DNA of 64,000 nucleotides from an uncultured Fibrobacter sp. (GCF_947166265.1 NZ_CAMVDO010000010.1:1-64000); one strand, 5' to 3'. Positions 33,938 to 43,689 are shown, counted from the first letter of the stretch. Notes: generated by a model from the sequence alone, not told the origin. Numbers and translations: made by a program.

Positions 33938-34687
33938 ATGAACCCGATTTTATCTATCCAGAACATCCGCCGAGACTTTAAGATGGGCGACGAGACCGTC
34001 CACGCCCTGCGTGGGGTGTCCTTCGACATATACCCCGGTGAGTTCGTGACCATCATGGGAACCTCCGGTTCGGGCAAGTCAACCATGCTGAACATTTTGG
34101 GCTGCATGGACAAGCCGACTTCCGGGCAGTACATACTGGACGGGCAGCATACCGAAAAACTGAAGCGCGACGCCCTCGCCAAAATCCGCAGCAAAAAACT
34201 CGGATTCGTTTTCCAAAGCTACAACTTGCTCAGCCGAACCACGGCCATCGAAAACGTGGAACTTCCCTTATTATATAATTCCAGCGTATCTGCCGCAGAA
34301 CGGCACCGCCGCGCTATCGAAGCGTTAAAAATGGTCGGACTCGAAAGTCGCATGAACCACTTGCCGAACCAGCTTTCGGGTGGCCAGCAGCAACGAGTGG
34401 CCATCGCGCGCGCCCTGGTGAACGATCCGGTGATTATCCTTGCCGACGAAGCGACCGGAAACCTGGACACCCGCACCAGCTACGAAATCATGATGATTTT
34501 CCAGGAGCTGAACCGCCAGGGAAAAACCATCGCCTTCGTGACGCATGAACCCGACATCGCGACCTTCAGCGGGCGCACCATTACACTCCGCGACGGGCTC
34601 TTGAAAAAGGACGTGAAGAACGAGAACGTACAAGACGCCAAAGCCGCATTTGAAGCGTTACCACCACCGGAGGTATTTGAGGAATGA
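33938..34687 (+). CDS. MacB/LolD-type ABC transporter ATPase
   Basis: 249 residues from the ATG at 33938; a TTG at 33914 would add only eight residues. Walker [10 protein letters not shown] (41-49), signature LSGGQQQR, Walker [14 protein letters not shown] and switch His in FVTHE. This group powers FtsX-like permeases for lipoprotein, peptide or macrolide export. The matching permease follows after a 158-bp gap that holds repeats. No membrane-fusion protein gene is next to it. Confidence 0.93.
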   Translation: MNPILSIQNIRRDFKMGDETVHALRGVSFDIYPGEFVTIMGTSGSGKSTMLNILGCMDKPTSGQYILDGQHTEKLKRDALAKIRSKKLGFVFQSYNLLSRTTAIENVELPLLYNSSVSAAERHRRAIEALKMVGLESRMNHLPNQLSGGQQQRVAIARALVNDPVIILADEATGNLDTRTSYEIMMIFQELNRQGKTIAFVTHEPDIATFSGRTITLRDGLLKKDVKNENVQDAKAAFEALPPPEVFEE

Positions 34688-34845
34688 GGTCGCACCTACG
34701 GTGCTTTGAGCAACGAGGTCGCGCTTTGCGCTCTGAGCATTTCAAAAAAGAGCCCCATACCTCAAAGGGAGCGTAGCGACCGACCTCACACCTCATATCT
34801 AACCACTTCCTACTGTCTACTTCTAACTTCCTACTGTCTACTACC
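34688..34845. repeat. Repeat-filled gap inside the ABC transporter gene pair
   Basis: Holds GAGGTCGCACCTACGGTGCT (an inverted relative lies at 43700-43725), a CTCAAAGGGAGCGTAGCGACCGACCTC segment, and two copies of TTCCTACTGTCTACT just before the permease ATG. No ORF is supported. Confidence 0.65.
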
Positions 34846-36051
34846 ATGTCCCCACTAACTCTCATAAAAATCTCCCTCCGAGCATTGCTCCGTAACCGCA
34901 TGCGAACCTTCCTTTCGGTGCTCGGCATCGTGATCGGTGTCGCGGCGGTAATCGCCATGGTCGCCATGGGCGAAGGCTCCCGCATTTCCATCAAGGAGCA
35001 AATGACCGCGATGGGTTCGAACGCCATCATCATCATGCCGAACCGCGACCGCCGCGGCGGTGTGCAGATGGAATCTTCCGAATCGCTTGAAGAAGCCGAC
35101 GTGATTGCCATCCGCGAAAACGCCACCTACATTGACGGCGTTTCTCCGATGATGACGGTCGGCGGGCAGGCGATTGTCGGCAACAACAACTCTCCCACGA
35201 CCCTGAGCGGAATTTCCGCCGACTATCTCAAAATCCGCAACTACGAAATCGAAGACGGAGTGATGTTCGACGATGTGACAGACCGCATGTCCAAAGTCTG
35301 CGTCATCGGACAGACCGTCGTGAAAAACTTGTTCCCCGAAGGCGACCCCATCGGCAAGACGATTCGTTACAAGAACATTCCCCTGAAGGTGATTGGAACC
35401 TTGAAGGCGAAAGGCTCCGGCGATTTTGGGCAGGATAACGATGATGTCATTTTCACGCCCTACCAGACGGTGATGAAACGTTTCTCGGCAACCACAAACA
35501 TCCGCCAGATTTTTGCAAACTCCATTGGCGAAGGGTACGCCGAAAAGGCGACCGAAGAAATCATGGGCATCCTCAAGGAACGTCGCAGCTGGACCAAGCC
35601 CGTCGACCCCTTCCGCGTGTTTACACAAGAAGAAATGATCCAGACCATCACGAGTACCTCCGACATGATTTCCCTGGTGCTCACGATCATTGCAGGAATT
35701 AGCTTGTTTGTAGGCGGCATTGGAATCATGAACATCATGTACGTATCCGTCACGGAGCGCACCAAGGAAATCGGCCTCCGCATGGCGATTGGCGCCCGCG
35801 GGCGTGACATCATGTTCCAGTTTCTGTTCGAATCGGTCATCATCAGCCTGCTCGGCGGCATTATCGGAATTGCACTCGGCATCGCCGCTTCCGAAATCGT
35901 AAAAATCGCCTTCAACATGCCCATGAGCGTTTCGTTCACAAGCGTCGTCGTAAGCTTTGCCGTGTGCTTTGCGACAGGCGTATTCTTTGGCTGGTACCCC
36001 GCCCGCAAGGCTAGCCGACTCGACCCGATAGAAGCACTCCGGTTCGAATAG
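34846..36051 (+). CDS. MacB-type ABC transporter permease (FtsX domain)
   Basis: 401 residues. An N-terminal membrane segment (MRTFLSVLGIVIGVAAVIAMVAMGEG) is followed by a large periplasmic MacB-PCD domain (ISIKEQMTAMGSNAIIIMPNRDRRGG) and three C-terminal FtsX membrane segments, including GGIGIMNIMYVSVTERTKEI and GLRMAIGARGRDIMFQFLFES. It pairs with the ATPase just upstream to form a half-size MacB-like transporter in which ATPase and permease are separate chains. Exported substrate unknown. Confidence 0.93.
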   Translation: MSPLTLIKISLRALLRNRMRTFLSVLGIVIGVAAVIAMVAMGEGSRISIKEQMTAMGSNAIIIMPNRDRRGGVQMESSESLEEADVIAIRENATYIDGVSPMMTVGGQAIVGNNNSPTTLSGISADYLKIRNYEIEDGVMFDDVTDRMSKVCVIGQTVVKNLFPEGDPIGKTIRYKNIPLKVIGTLKAKGSGDFGQDNDDVIFTPYQTVMKRFSATTNIRQIFANSIGEGYAEKATEEIMGILKERRSWTKPVDPFRVFTQEEMIQTITSTSDMISLVLTIIAGISLFVGGIGIMNIMYVSVTERTKEIGLRMAIGARGRDIMFQFLFESVIISLLGGIIGIALGIAASEIVKIAFNMPMSVSFTSVVVSFAVCFATGVFFGWYPARKASRLDPIEALRFE

Positions 36052-36075
36052 CAACTTCATTTGCTACCTTAGCCT

Positions 36076-36112
36076 GTCATGCCCGTCCCGGATTAAATCC
36101 GGGATAAACTCC
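36076..36112. repeat. Dispersed palindromic repeat
   Basis: TCCCGGATT / AATCCGGGA arms (36087-36105) within the GTCATGCCC-type unit, between the permease and the cellulase gene. Confidence 0.65.
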
Positions 36113-36139
36113 AGCGGGCGCCTCCTTTTCATACGGCAC

Positions 36140-36168
36140 TTGAAACACTCATAGACTTTTCGTATAAT
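36140..36168 (+). promoter_or_regulatory. Promoter of the GH9 cellulase gene
   Basis: TTGAAA (36140-36145), 17-nt spacer, TATAAT (36163-36168): a near-consensus sigma-70 promoter. GGAGG (36186-36190) is 5 nt before the ATG. Confidence 0.7.
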
Positions 36169-36195
36169 TACCTTACGATCCTCTCGGAGGTAATT

Positions 36196-39100
36196 ATGAA
36201 GAAAAAAATTCAGCCGCTCGCAATCGCCTCTGCCCTTGCATTTTCAGCGACGGCCGCAATGGCGGCCACCACGCCTTATGACCTGATTCGCCCGACGTGG
36301 CCCCTGAGTTGGGATTCGACGGCGTTCGATAAGTTCGACGCAACCGTCACCAAGAGGATTGGCGTTTTAGATATTCCCGCCACTCCCGAAAGTTTCAAGG
36401 CGGGCGAACTGATGCCCGACACCTTGGACCAGGCCTACTTCGATGCCATTAACACCCACATTTCGCCCATCCGCGTAAACCAGGCCGGATACCTAGAAAG
36501 CGACCAGGAGCGTCAATTCTACTACGTAGGAACAGCGACAAACTTCGAAGTGGTCGATGCCAATGGAAAATCGTTCAAGACCAAAATCACGGGAACCTTT
36601 ACCTCTAGTAGAATAAAAACCTGGAGCGACTGGACCATTATCGCAGGCACCAATGCCGCAACAAACGACCAAAAGCGTTACCAAGTTGATTTCACGGGAC
36701 CAACAGGAATTATCCAAATCGGAAACATTCCGCAGTCCGTACCGACTGACAAGCGCCTGCGCATCAAGGTCGGCCAAGATGTCTCGAGCACCTTCATTGT
36801 TAGCGACGACGTTTACACGATGGCGAAAGATGCCACGCTCAAGTTCTTCGGCATTCAACGTAGCGGCAACTCCGAATCCTGGTTTCACGGCCCGAGCCAC
36901 GTCAAGGACGGTGCAGGCAAAGTCGTTTTAGGCGATAGTTACTCACCCAAGGAATCAGATGCTAAACTTTCATCTAAAGCGGGCGACCTACAAGGCGGCT
37001 GGTACGACTGCGGTGACCACCTGAAGGAATCGCAGACACTGGCATTTTCATTCATGACTCTCGCCGTGATGTCGGCCACCAACCCCTCCAAGGACGTAGA
37101 CCACTACGCCTATAACCACGCCGAATTTGTAAAAACCGACAATATTCCCGACGTTTTACGCGAGGCAAAACACGGTGCAGACTTTTTCCTGAGGGCATAC
37201 CGCGTAGCAGACGGCGTCATTGATGACATGCCTGTTTCCGTAGGTAGCTTCGGCAGCGACCATGGTTTTTGGGGACGCCCCGAAGTTCAGGACTATGTGA
37301 CGACAAGCTATCGCGGAGGCCCCGAAGATCGCAGCATTCGCCTCGGTGAACTCGGTTCCAACATCGCAGGTGAAATCGTTGCAGGTCTTGCCATCTTGAG
37401 CAAGGACTACGCCAAGTACGACAAGGACTTCGCGGACAGTTGCTTGATGGTCGCCGAAAAGATGTACGACTTTGCCAAGAGCCTCGCCCAGGGTAAGTCA
37501 ACATACGATGGCAAGAAGCCTTTCAAGAACAACACAAAAGCTGCAGGTTGGAGTACCCCCGCCTATAACGGCAACAACGAATTTTACGACGACCTGGCCC
37601 TCGCTTCGGTAGCACTCCTGTACGCCACCGGCAAGGAAGAATACGCCGACGATATGATTCGCACCAAGAACCTGGTGACTGGGCAAGAATATATGGACGG
37701 TGCAGGAGCCTTTGAAGGAGGCTGGTTTGTCACGAATGACAAGGGCTTTCTGAAGAACGGAAAGAACACGAGCTGGGCAAACTCCTACGCATACGCGACC
37801 TACGCCCTGTACAAGCTGATTCTTGCAGACAAGAAGAAGGCAACCAAGACTTACGGCCTTACCGAAACGGAATGGCTGAACGCAGTGGAAGACTGCATTA
37901 CGAGCATGATCCTGAACCTTGAGGATATGTCCGGAGATGGTTCCGCTTCCATAGCGTTGCCGAGCATTCCCGGTGGCCAGGGCCCGGCTTGGAAAGTGAG
38001 AGGTTCCTTAACATTTGACCACATTTGGTATGCCATGATGACGGACCAGACCTGGATTTTCAACCGTTATCAAGCGGGCAACATCTTTGAAGTTCTTGCG
38101 TACGCCGATGTCGCAGCCGATATCGAAAAGCAGGGAATCGAGCTTCCAATTATGGGCACCCCAAACTGGAAGGCCGAAGAAATGAAACAACTCGGTATTA
38201 ACCAGCTGAACTATATGTTCGGTGTGAACCCATGGGACATCTCCTTCGTGTATGGCGTGGGTGACAAGAACGACGCTCACCCGCATCACCGTGCCGCAAA
38301 CCCTGAAGGCAGAAATACGGCGGCCCATAACTACAAGTATGTCAGCCCCACCGGAGCACTATTTGGAGGCATCACCCCCAGCGAAGAGAATTCCCTAGTT
38401 CCCGACAACATGAGTTGGGAAGACTATCATTTGTCTGAAACCTGCCTCGACGCTTCGGCCACGCTCCTTTCAGCCCTCACCATTGTAAGTAACGGCGGTA
38501 GCAACTACTACGAAAAGAAGTGCGACAACTGCAAGACAGAGGATGCAACCCCCTTCCCCGAAATCGGAGCCTACGCCACTGCGTATCATTACGACTGGGG
38601 CGACCTGGAAGCATTCAGCATTCACATTCCAAATTCATCTATGAGTAAGCTAGACAGCGTTGTTGTCTACATCTATTTTGAAGCTACTGAAGACGAAGTC
38701 AATGATGGCGACATCGCCTTCGATATGGACCTTTGTACGGAATACGACATCGCTACATACAGCCACCCGTGCGAAAATAACGAACAGGTAAGAAAAGATC
38801 TCCGCAAACGTGAATATGAAAAAATCGAGGGGACGTACAACAAAAAGAAAAAGACTTACACCTGGGCTGTTCCGCTGGACATAGGAACCGTTGAAGTCGG
38901 ATCTAGGCTCCGTATTGATCTAGTCGCCATCACGGCCGTTTCCGAAAACGACACGAGCAAGGTGCGCTACCCTGCAAAAATCAAGGCTACGGATAGCTGG
39001 AGCTTTACCACACACAAGGCAAGCGACGACGCTCCGGCCTACGAAGGCGCTCCTGACTGGGACAAGGAACGCGGTGATATTCAGGAAGCCCCCAAGGCCC

Positions 39101-39429
39101 CGTACATCGTCATCCGCAGCAAGGGCAAGCTCTTGTGGGGTTACGGCCCCGGCAACACCACTGACGATCGCGTAGGCATCGTAAAGGTAGCCCAAAAGCC
39201 CAGCGCCCAGATGCAGCTCAGCCGCAACACGCTCTTTGTGCAGGCAAGCGCCCAGGGAACCAAGACACTCAAGATTTTCGACGTCCTCGGGAACTTGCTC
39301 CTAGCGCAAACCTTTAATGGATCGTCTACCGAAGTGAACCTCGCAAATCTCCCGCACCGCGGCGCCATGATAGCAAGACTCACGTCAGAAGGCAAGCTCC
39401 TTGCCACCAAGGCGATTAAAATCAAGTAA
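36196..39429 (+). CDS. Secreted glycoside hydrolase family 9 (endoglucanase)
   Basis: 1077 residues with signal peptide (ASALAFSATAAMAA). An N-terminal extension precedes an Ig-like CelD_N-type domain (about 95-220: PIRVNQAGYLESDQERQFYYVG). The GH9 barrel (about 235-775) has GGWYDCGDHLKESQ with the catalytic base Asp, PHHRAANPEGRN and the region with the likely acid Glu in HLSETCLDASATLL. A beta-sandwich segment and a C-terminal sorting-like domain (KTLKIFDVLGNLLLAQTF...RGAMIARLTSEGK) follow. It should cut cellulose internally at the cell surface or outside the cell. Confidence 0.92.
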   Translation: MKKKIQPLAIASALAFSATAAMAATTPYDLIRPTWPLSWDSTAFDKFDATVTKRIGVLDIPATPESFKAGELMPDTLDQAYFDAINTHISPIRVNQAGYLESDQERQFYYVGTATNFEVVDANGKSFKTKITGTFTSSRIKTWSDWTIIAGTNAATNDQKRYQVDFTGPTGIIQIGNIPQSVPTDKRLRIKVGQDVSSTFIVSDDVYTMAKDATLKFFGIQRSGNSESWFHGPSHVKDGAGKVVLGDSYSPKESDAKLSSKAGDLQGGWYDCGDHLKESQTLAFSFMTLAVMSATNPSKDVDHYAYNHAEFVKTDNIPDVLREAKHGADFFLRAYRVADGVIDDMPVSVGSFGSDHGFWGRPEVQDYVTTSYRGGPEDRSIRLGELGSNIAGEIVAGLAILSKDYAKYDKDFADSCLMVAEKMYDFAKSLAQGKSTYDGKKPFKNNTKAAGWSTPAYNGNNEFYDDLALASVALLYATGKEEYADDMIRTKNLVTGQEYMDGAGAFEGGWFVTNDKGFLKNGKNTSWANSYAYATYALYKLILADKKKATKTYGLTETEWLNAVEDCITSMILNLEDMSGDGSASIALPSIPGGQGPAWKVRGSLTFDHIWYAMMTDQTWIFNRYQAGNIFEVLAYADVAADIEKQGIELPIMGTPNWKAEEMKQLGINQLNYMFGVNPWDISFVYGVGDKNDAHPHHRAANPEGRNTAAHNYKYVSPTGALFGGITPSEENSLVPDNMSWEDYHLSETCLDASATLLSALTIVSNGGSNYYEKKCDNCKTEDATPFPEIGAYATAYHYDWGDLEAFSIHIPNSSMSKLDSVVVYIYFEATEDEVNDGDIAFDMDLCTEYDIATYSHPCENNEQVRKDLRKREYEKIEGTYNKKKKTYTWAVPLDIGTVEVGSRLRIDLVAITAVSENDTSKVRYPAKIKATDSWSFTTHKASDDAPAYEGAPDWDKERGDIQEAPKAPYIVIRSKGKLLWGYGPGNTTDDRVGIVKVAQKPSAQMQLSRNTLFVQASAQGTKTLKIFDVLGNLLLAQTFNGSSTEVNLANLPHRGAMIARLTSEGKLLATKAIKIK

Positions 39430-39446
39430 GCGCATTACATGTCATG

Positions 39447-39478
39447 AAAAAGTCGGCCCGCAAAGCCGACTTTTTTTG
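39447..39478 (+). terminator. Terminator after the GH9 gene
   Basis: AAAGTCGGC / GCCGACTTT stem with a CCGCAAA loop, followed by TTTTTT. Confidence 0.85.
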
Positions 39479-39524
39479 TTTTTTCGTTGTACACATTTGA
39501 GTTTTTTTCATATATATTTAGGGT

Positions 39525-40154
39525 ATGAATCTGCTTGAATTTTTACAACCGATGCCGGTCGTGGGCATTCTCCGCGACATTCCCCAGGGCGCAGAAGAAG
39601 CCTGCATAAAGACCGCTGCCGAATGTGGACTCAAGGCGATCGAAGTCACCATGAACACCGCAAACGCCGAAGCAATCATCGCAGACCTGAAGGCCGCCGC
39701 TAAGCCTTACGGCATTGCCGTAGGTGCAGGGACAGTCCGCCACGGAAGCGACCTCGACAAGGCCATTGCCGCAGGCGCCGAATTTATCGTGACGCCCAAC
39801 ACCCGTAACGAAATCATCCGCCTCTCGGCCACGGCACGCATCCCGATTATTCCGGGCGCATTAACCCCGACCGAAGTGCAGAAAGCATACGACCTGGGCG
39901 CCACCGCCGTGAAGATTTTCCCGGTGAACTGTGTAGGCGGTCCCGAATACATCAAGGCGCTGCGAGGCCCGTTCCGCGACATTCCGCTGATGGCATGTGG
40001 CGGAGTGAACGCCGAAAACGTAAAGTCCTACCTCAAGGCAGGAGCAAATCTTGTTTCGTTCGGTGCAAGCATCTACGACCCGAAACTTATGGCCGCAGGC
40101 GACTGGAAGACGATCGCAGATAAGTTAAAGGCCCTACTCGCTGCAATTAAGTAG
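39525..40154 (+). CDS. eda: 2-dehydro-3-deoxy-phosphogluconate (KDPG/KHG) aldolase
   Basis: 209 residues, cytoplasmic. Splits KDPG into pyruvate and glyceraldehyde 3-phosphate (Entner-Doudoroff and sugar-acid breakdown). Class I aldolase with Schiff-base Lys130 in TAVKIFPVN, Glu40 in IEVTMNT and the GAGTV phosphate loop. No 6-phosphogluconate dehydratase gene is nearby, so it may serve uronate metabolism. No Shine-Dalgarno is placed correctly; TATATT lies 6 nt before the ATG, so the transcript may be leaderless. Confidence 0.94.
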   Translation: MNLLEFLQPMPVVGILRDIPQGAEEACIKTAAECGLKAIEVTMNTANAEAIIADLKAAAKPYGIAVGAGTVRHGSDLDKAIAAGAEFIVTPNTRNEIIRLSATARIPIIPGALTPTEVQKAYDLGATAVKIFPVNCVGGPEYIKALRGPFRDIPLMACGGVNAENVKSYLKAGANLVSFGASIYDPKLMAAGDWKTIADKLKALLAAIK

Positions 40155-40162
40155 CAAGCCCC

Positions 40163-40256
40163 CCCCTGGATCCCGTCGGTCCTTCGGACCTCCAGGATGA
40201 CGTCTACTAAAGATCCTTCGATTCCGAGCCTTACGGCTCTCCACTCAGGATGACAC
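40163..40256. repeat. Cluster of dispersed palindromic repeats
   Basis: CTGGATCCC...GGTCCTTCGGACC...CCAGGATGACG followed by GATCCTTCGATTCCGAGCC...GGCTC...CTCAGGATGACACG. Two related units lie between convergent genes. Confidence 0.75.
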
Positions 40257-40263
40257 GTTCGTG

Positions 40264-41127
40264 TCACTTCTTCCGCATTTCCTGCTTCATCTTGTACATG
40301 GAAACGTCGGCGCTGTGCAGCATGTCATCCATCTCCTTGTAGTCTTCGCTGGAGTGCGCAATACCGTAAGCAAAGGAAGCCTGCTTATCGACAATCGTGA
40401 TTTCGGAAACGGCCTTCTGCATACGTTCCGCACAAACGATAGCGCCCTTCTTATCCGTTTCAGGACAAATGACCATAAACTCGTCGCCACCCATACGGAA
40501 AAGTAGGTCCGTTTCGCGCAACATGTTCTTTACGGTACTTGACACCGAACGCAGGAGCAGGTCGCCCGCCTGATGGCCGTACTTGTCGTTTGTCGCTTTC
40601 AGGCTGTTCAAGTCGAAATAGATAACGGCAAACTGCGTCCCGTAACGCTTGGAACGCGAGAACCATTCGCGGAGCGAGAACACGCCATGGCGACGGTTAA
40701 AGCAGCCGGTCATATCGTCTGTCAAGGAGATATCCCTCAAGTTACGGAGGGAACGGGCAAGGCGAATATGCACGTTCACACGCGCCAAAAGAATTTCGGG
40801 AACAGCGCTCTTGCTTACAAAATCAGAAGCGCCCGACTGGAAACCCTTGGTGACGCTGTCAGAATCTTCGCGACTCGTCAAGAACACCACCGGAAGGTCA
40901 TCGAGCGCATAGCGCTGGCGGATTCTCAGGCAAACTTCGTAACCGTTCATGTCCGGCATGTTGATATCCAGGAGAACCAGGTCTACAGCGTTTTCGTTCA
41001 GATAGTCCAAGGCCTCTTCACCAGACGCCTTGCAAATAACCTTGTAGCCAACCTGCGTCAACAGTTCGGTTGTTTTTTCCAAAACTTCGGCATTGTCGTC
41101 AACAATCAGGATTTTTTCTTCGACCAT
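40264..41127 (-). CDS. Response regulator with GGDEF diguanylate cyclase domain
   Basis: 287 residues from the ATG at 41127 (AGGAG upstream); an ATG at 41172 would add an implausible Cys-rich stretch. Receiver domain (1-120) with phospho-acceptor Asp54 in LVLLDINMP. The GGDEF domain (about 135-287) has an intact GGDEF (213-217) and an inhibitory I-site RETD five residues before it, as in active, product-inhibited cyclases. It makes cyclic di-GMP in response to a histidine kinase that is not in the window. Confidence 0.95.
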   Translation of the reverse strand: MVEEKILIVDDNAEVLEKTTELLTQVGYKVICKASGEEALDYLNENAVDLVLLDINMPDMNGYEVCLRIRQRYALDDLPVVFLTSREDSDSVTKGFQSGASDFVSKSAVPEILLARVNVHIRLARSLRNLRDISLTDDMTGCFNRRHGVFSLREWFSRSKRYGTQFAVIYFDLNSLKATNDKYGHQAGDLLLRSVSSTVKNMLRETDLLFRMGGDEFMVICPETDKKGAIVCAERMQKAVSEITIVDKQASFAYGIAHSSEDYKEMDDMLHSADVSMYKMKQEMRKK

Positions 41128-41247
41128 TCCGCGGATCTCCTTTAATTCAGGCTGCATACAAGCGCATGCCACGCCTTCGTAATCTTAAAATAATATAATA
41201 TTACGTACGCGTCTATAAACGCAGGGGTCGACAGCACCGCAACCGGC

Positions 41248-42069
41248 TCAAATTTGGAGGAATTCCAGCGCCGGGGCCTCTTTAATCAGACCGAGTCCGG
41301 CCGCATGTTCAAAAAAGAGCGAAAGGGAGTGCTTGCGTTCATCGGTAAAACGGTAGTCCAGCGCCGGATAATAATTCTCGATAACATCACGCGGCAAATC
41401 CACAGGGTAACGCGCAAGCCAGTGGTCCAGCGCCCTCGACGGATTCTCCCTAAACTTTTCGATGCTTTCGCGGGTCGCCTGCATATAGCGGATTAGACTT
41501 TGTCTTAGGTCATCTTCCAAAGCGCGCTTCGAAATGATCCATGCACCAAAAACGAACGGCACGTGCTGCCAGTCCTGCCACAAGGCTCCCAAATCGTACC
41601 CAAAAGCAAAACGATGGCGTTCGTTTTCTTCCAAGGCCTGGTCCCCGATCAACAGGCAGGCGTCATCGGAGGGTTCATACGCCCCCGTCACATAGACCGG
41701 CGTAACCCCGAAACGTTCCTTCAAGAGGACCTTCAAGAGGTTCACCGACGTCATGCTCTGCCCCGTCAGGCGCACCGTACACCCGTTCAAATCCTCGATA
41801 GCGCACTTTGCAAACAACTTAACGGAACGGACTTCAAACGAGCACGAGGTACAAATGTCCGAAGCAAGCACAAAGGCGCCCGGTTTCTGCGCAAACGTGA
41901 TGGAAGAGGCCGGCGACAAATGAATGGAACCATCCTTAAGCCCCCTACAATGCGCACTCGGAGGACCGTCCACAAATTCCACGTCGGTAAGACGGGACTC
42001 GCGTCCGAGGACGTCATGAAAAAACGGCGCACAGACTAAAAAAGGGATACGTCCAACTCGTAAAGCCAT
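41248..42069 (-). CDS. mqnA: Chorismate dehydratase of the futalosine menaquinone pathway (MqnA-like)
   Basis: 273 residues, no signal peptide. The N terminus LRVGRIPFLVCAPFF, followed by LKDGSIHLSPASSITFAQ and the SMTSVNLLKVLL segment, fits MqnA, which turns chorismate into 3-enolpyruvylbenzoate. The related MqnD has a different N terminus. No other futalosine gene is adjacent, so the assignment rests on sequence alone. The start has no clear ribosome binding site. Confidence 0.8.
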   Translation of the reverse strand: MALRVGRIPFLVCAPFFHDVLGRESRLTDVEFVDGPPSAHCRGLKDGSIHLSPASSITFAQKPGAFVLASDICTSCSFEVRSVKLFAKCAIEDLNGCTVRLTGQSMTSVNLLKVLLKERFGVTPVYVTGAYEPSDDACLLIGDQALEENERHRFAFGYDLGALWQDWQHVPFVFGAWIISKRALEDDLRQSLIRYMQATRESIEKFRENPSRALDHWLARYPVDLPRDVIENYYPALDYRFTDERKHSLSLFFEHAAGLGLIKEAPALEFLQI

Positions 42070-42153
42070 GTAAAAAAGTTAATTTTTCCCCACGACCTGC
42101 AACAGGGTCTAGAACCAAATAACAGATGAATAACCGAAAATGGCTAAGGTATA

Positions 42154-42444
42154 ATGGCTGTATTTCATGTAAAGAAGACTTCGCTCGGCGACGACCAGAC
42201 TTCCCTGGTGTTCAAGGGCAAGATTGTTGAAGGCCCCATTAGCAAGGGCATGACTGTAGAAATCCCCGTCACGCAAGAGGCGGTGGTGAAGATGAGGATT
42301 TACGATGTCGTCCTGTTCGAAAAGCAGAAGGACGAATCGAAAAAGGTCGGACTGGTGGTCGATTTCAAGGACTTGCCCGATGACATGGAAGTCATCATGA
42401 GCCTGAACATCGCCGAAGAAGACCTCACGATTGTAAACGAGTAA
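42154..42444 (+). CDS. Small hypothetical beta-rich protein
   Basis: 96 residues, acidic, soluble, no signal. The pattern VFKGKIVEGPISKGMTVEIP recalls a small beta-barrel such as domain 2 of translational GTPases, but this is only a fold guess. AAGG lies 4 nt before the ATG. It precedes the GH5 gene by 35 nt on the same strand, so the two may be co-expressed. Function unknown. Confidence 0.7.
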   Translation: MAVFHVKKTSLGDDQTSLVFKGKIVEGPISKGMTVEIPVTQEAVVKMRIYDVVLFEKQKDESKKVGLVVDFKDLPDDMEVIMSLNIAEEDLTIVNE

Positions 42445-42479
42445 GGCAATTCAGCCTTTTCGCACACACAGGTGACACA

Positions 42480-43553
42480 ATGATTAAAGAAAGACTGCGG
42501 GGAGTAAATTTGGGTGGCTGGTTCAGTCAGGTAGACTGCATCCAGGAAAAAGATCCCGTCGGTTTTCCAGGGATCATTGAACACATCAAGACATTCCTCG
42601 GCGTAAGCGATTTCAAGCGCATCCGCGGTGCGGGGTTCAACCACGTACGCCTGCCGGTGGACTACTTCAACCTCTTTGACGAAGGTTCACTCAAGCCGAA
42701 AGACGAGGTGTTCACGCTCCTCGACAAGGCCATCAAGGACATCCAGGCATGCGACCTCGACGTGATCCTCGACTTGCACAAGTGCCCGGGACACGACTTT
42801 CATCTGGGTTCGTACCAGGAACAGCCCTTCTTCGTGAGCGCCGACGCCCGCAAGGATACTGCCAAGGTATGGTCCTTCATGGCGGAACGCTACAGCGGCG
42901 AGCAGCGCGTGATGATGGAACTCCTGAACGAACCCGCCGCGGCAGATTCCCTTGTTTGGGACAAAGTAAAGGACGAAATTTTCTGGGCGATCCGCAAGCA
43001 TGCCCCGAAGAACACCATCGTGGTAGGGAGCAACAAGTGGAACAGCGCCCGCGAGTTCAAGTACCTGACTCCGCTCGACGACGACAACGCCATCTATAGT
43101 TTCCACACCTACACGCCGGTGACGTTTACGCACCAGGGTGCCGAATGGATCCGCGACCCGTTCTTCAAGATTGAACGCCCGTGGCCGGGCGACTATGCCG
43201 CCCCCGAGCAGGGCGGCGCCACGCGCCTCGACGTGGAGTACGGCAAGTGGGACAAGGCGCGCCTCCAGGAGAGCATCCAGAACGCGCTCGATTTCCGTGC
43301 AAAGTACGACCTGCCGGTCGCCTGCAACGAGTTCGGCGTGTACGTGCAAGTCGCCCGACAGTACCAGCTCGCGTGGATGAAGGACTTCATGGAAATCCTC
43401 CGCGACGCGGACGTGGGCTACAGCTACTGGAACTACAAGAACCTCGACTTCGGCCTTGTCTCCAAGGGCGAGTCGCTGCACCAGAGCCTCAAGCAGTACG
43501 ACAATCCGGAAAGACTCGACAACGAGCTGATGGAACTGCTCGCCAAGGGGTAG
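42480..43553 (+). CDS. Cytoplasmic glycoside hydrolase family 5
   Basis: 357 residues without signal peptide. A TIM-barrel of family 5: LRGVNLGGWF start, HVRLPVDYF, catalytic acid Glu151 in ELLNEPAA, conserved HTYTP and the nucleophile Glu284 in ACNEFGVY. The lack of an export signal suggests it acts on imported oligosaccharides such as cellodextrins or mixed-linkage glucans. GC at third positions is higher than in the neighbouring genes. No transporter lies next to it. Confidence 0.92.
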   Translation: MIKERLRGVNLGGWFSQVDCIQEKDPVGFPGIIEHIKTFLGVSDFKRIRGAGFNHVRLPVDYFNLFDEGSLKPKDEVFTLLDKAIKDIQACDLDVILDLHKCPGHDFHLGSYQEQPFFVSADARKDTAKVWSFMAERYSGEQRVMMELLNEPAAADSLVWDKVKDEIFWAIRKHAPKNTIVVGSNKWNSAREFKYLTPLDDDNAIYSFHTYTPVTFTHQGAEWIRDPFFKIERPWPGDYAAPEQGGATRLDVEYGKWDKARLQESIQNALDFRAKYDLPVACNEFGVYVQVARQYQLAWMKDFMEILRDADVGYSYWNYKNLDFGLVSKGESLHQSLKQYDNPERLDNELMELLAKG

Positions 43554-43610
43554 TGAGCTCGCCTAGCTCTGAGGTGTGAGCACGGCACTAACGTGCCTCT
43601 GAGAAAAAAT

Positions 43611-43665
43611 TGCCTGGCAATCGCCAGGCTTTTCTTATAAAAAAGCCCCTGTTCAGGGCTTTGAA
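43611..43665. terminator. Convergent terminator pair between GH5 and dksA-like genes
   Basis: Plus-strand GCCTGGC / GCCAGGC followed by TTTTCTT (43611-43636) ends the GH5 gene. Minus-strand AGCCCTG / CAGGGGCT followed by TTTTTT (43637-43665) ends the dksA-like gene. Confidence 0.75.
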
Positions 43666-43689
43666 ATTTTCATGTACACCTCGTTACTC

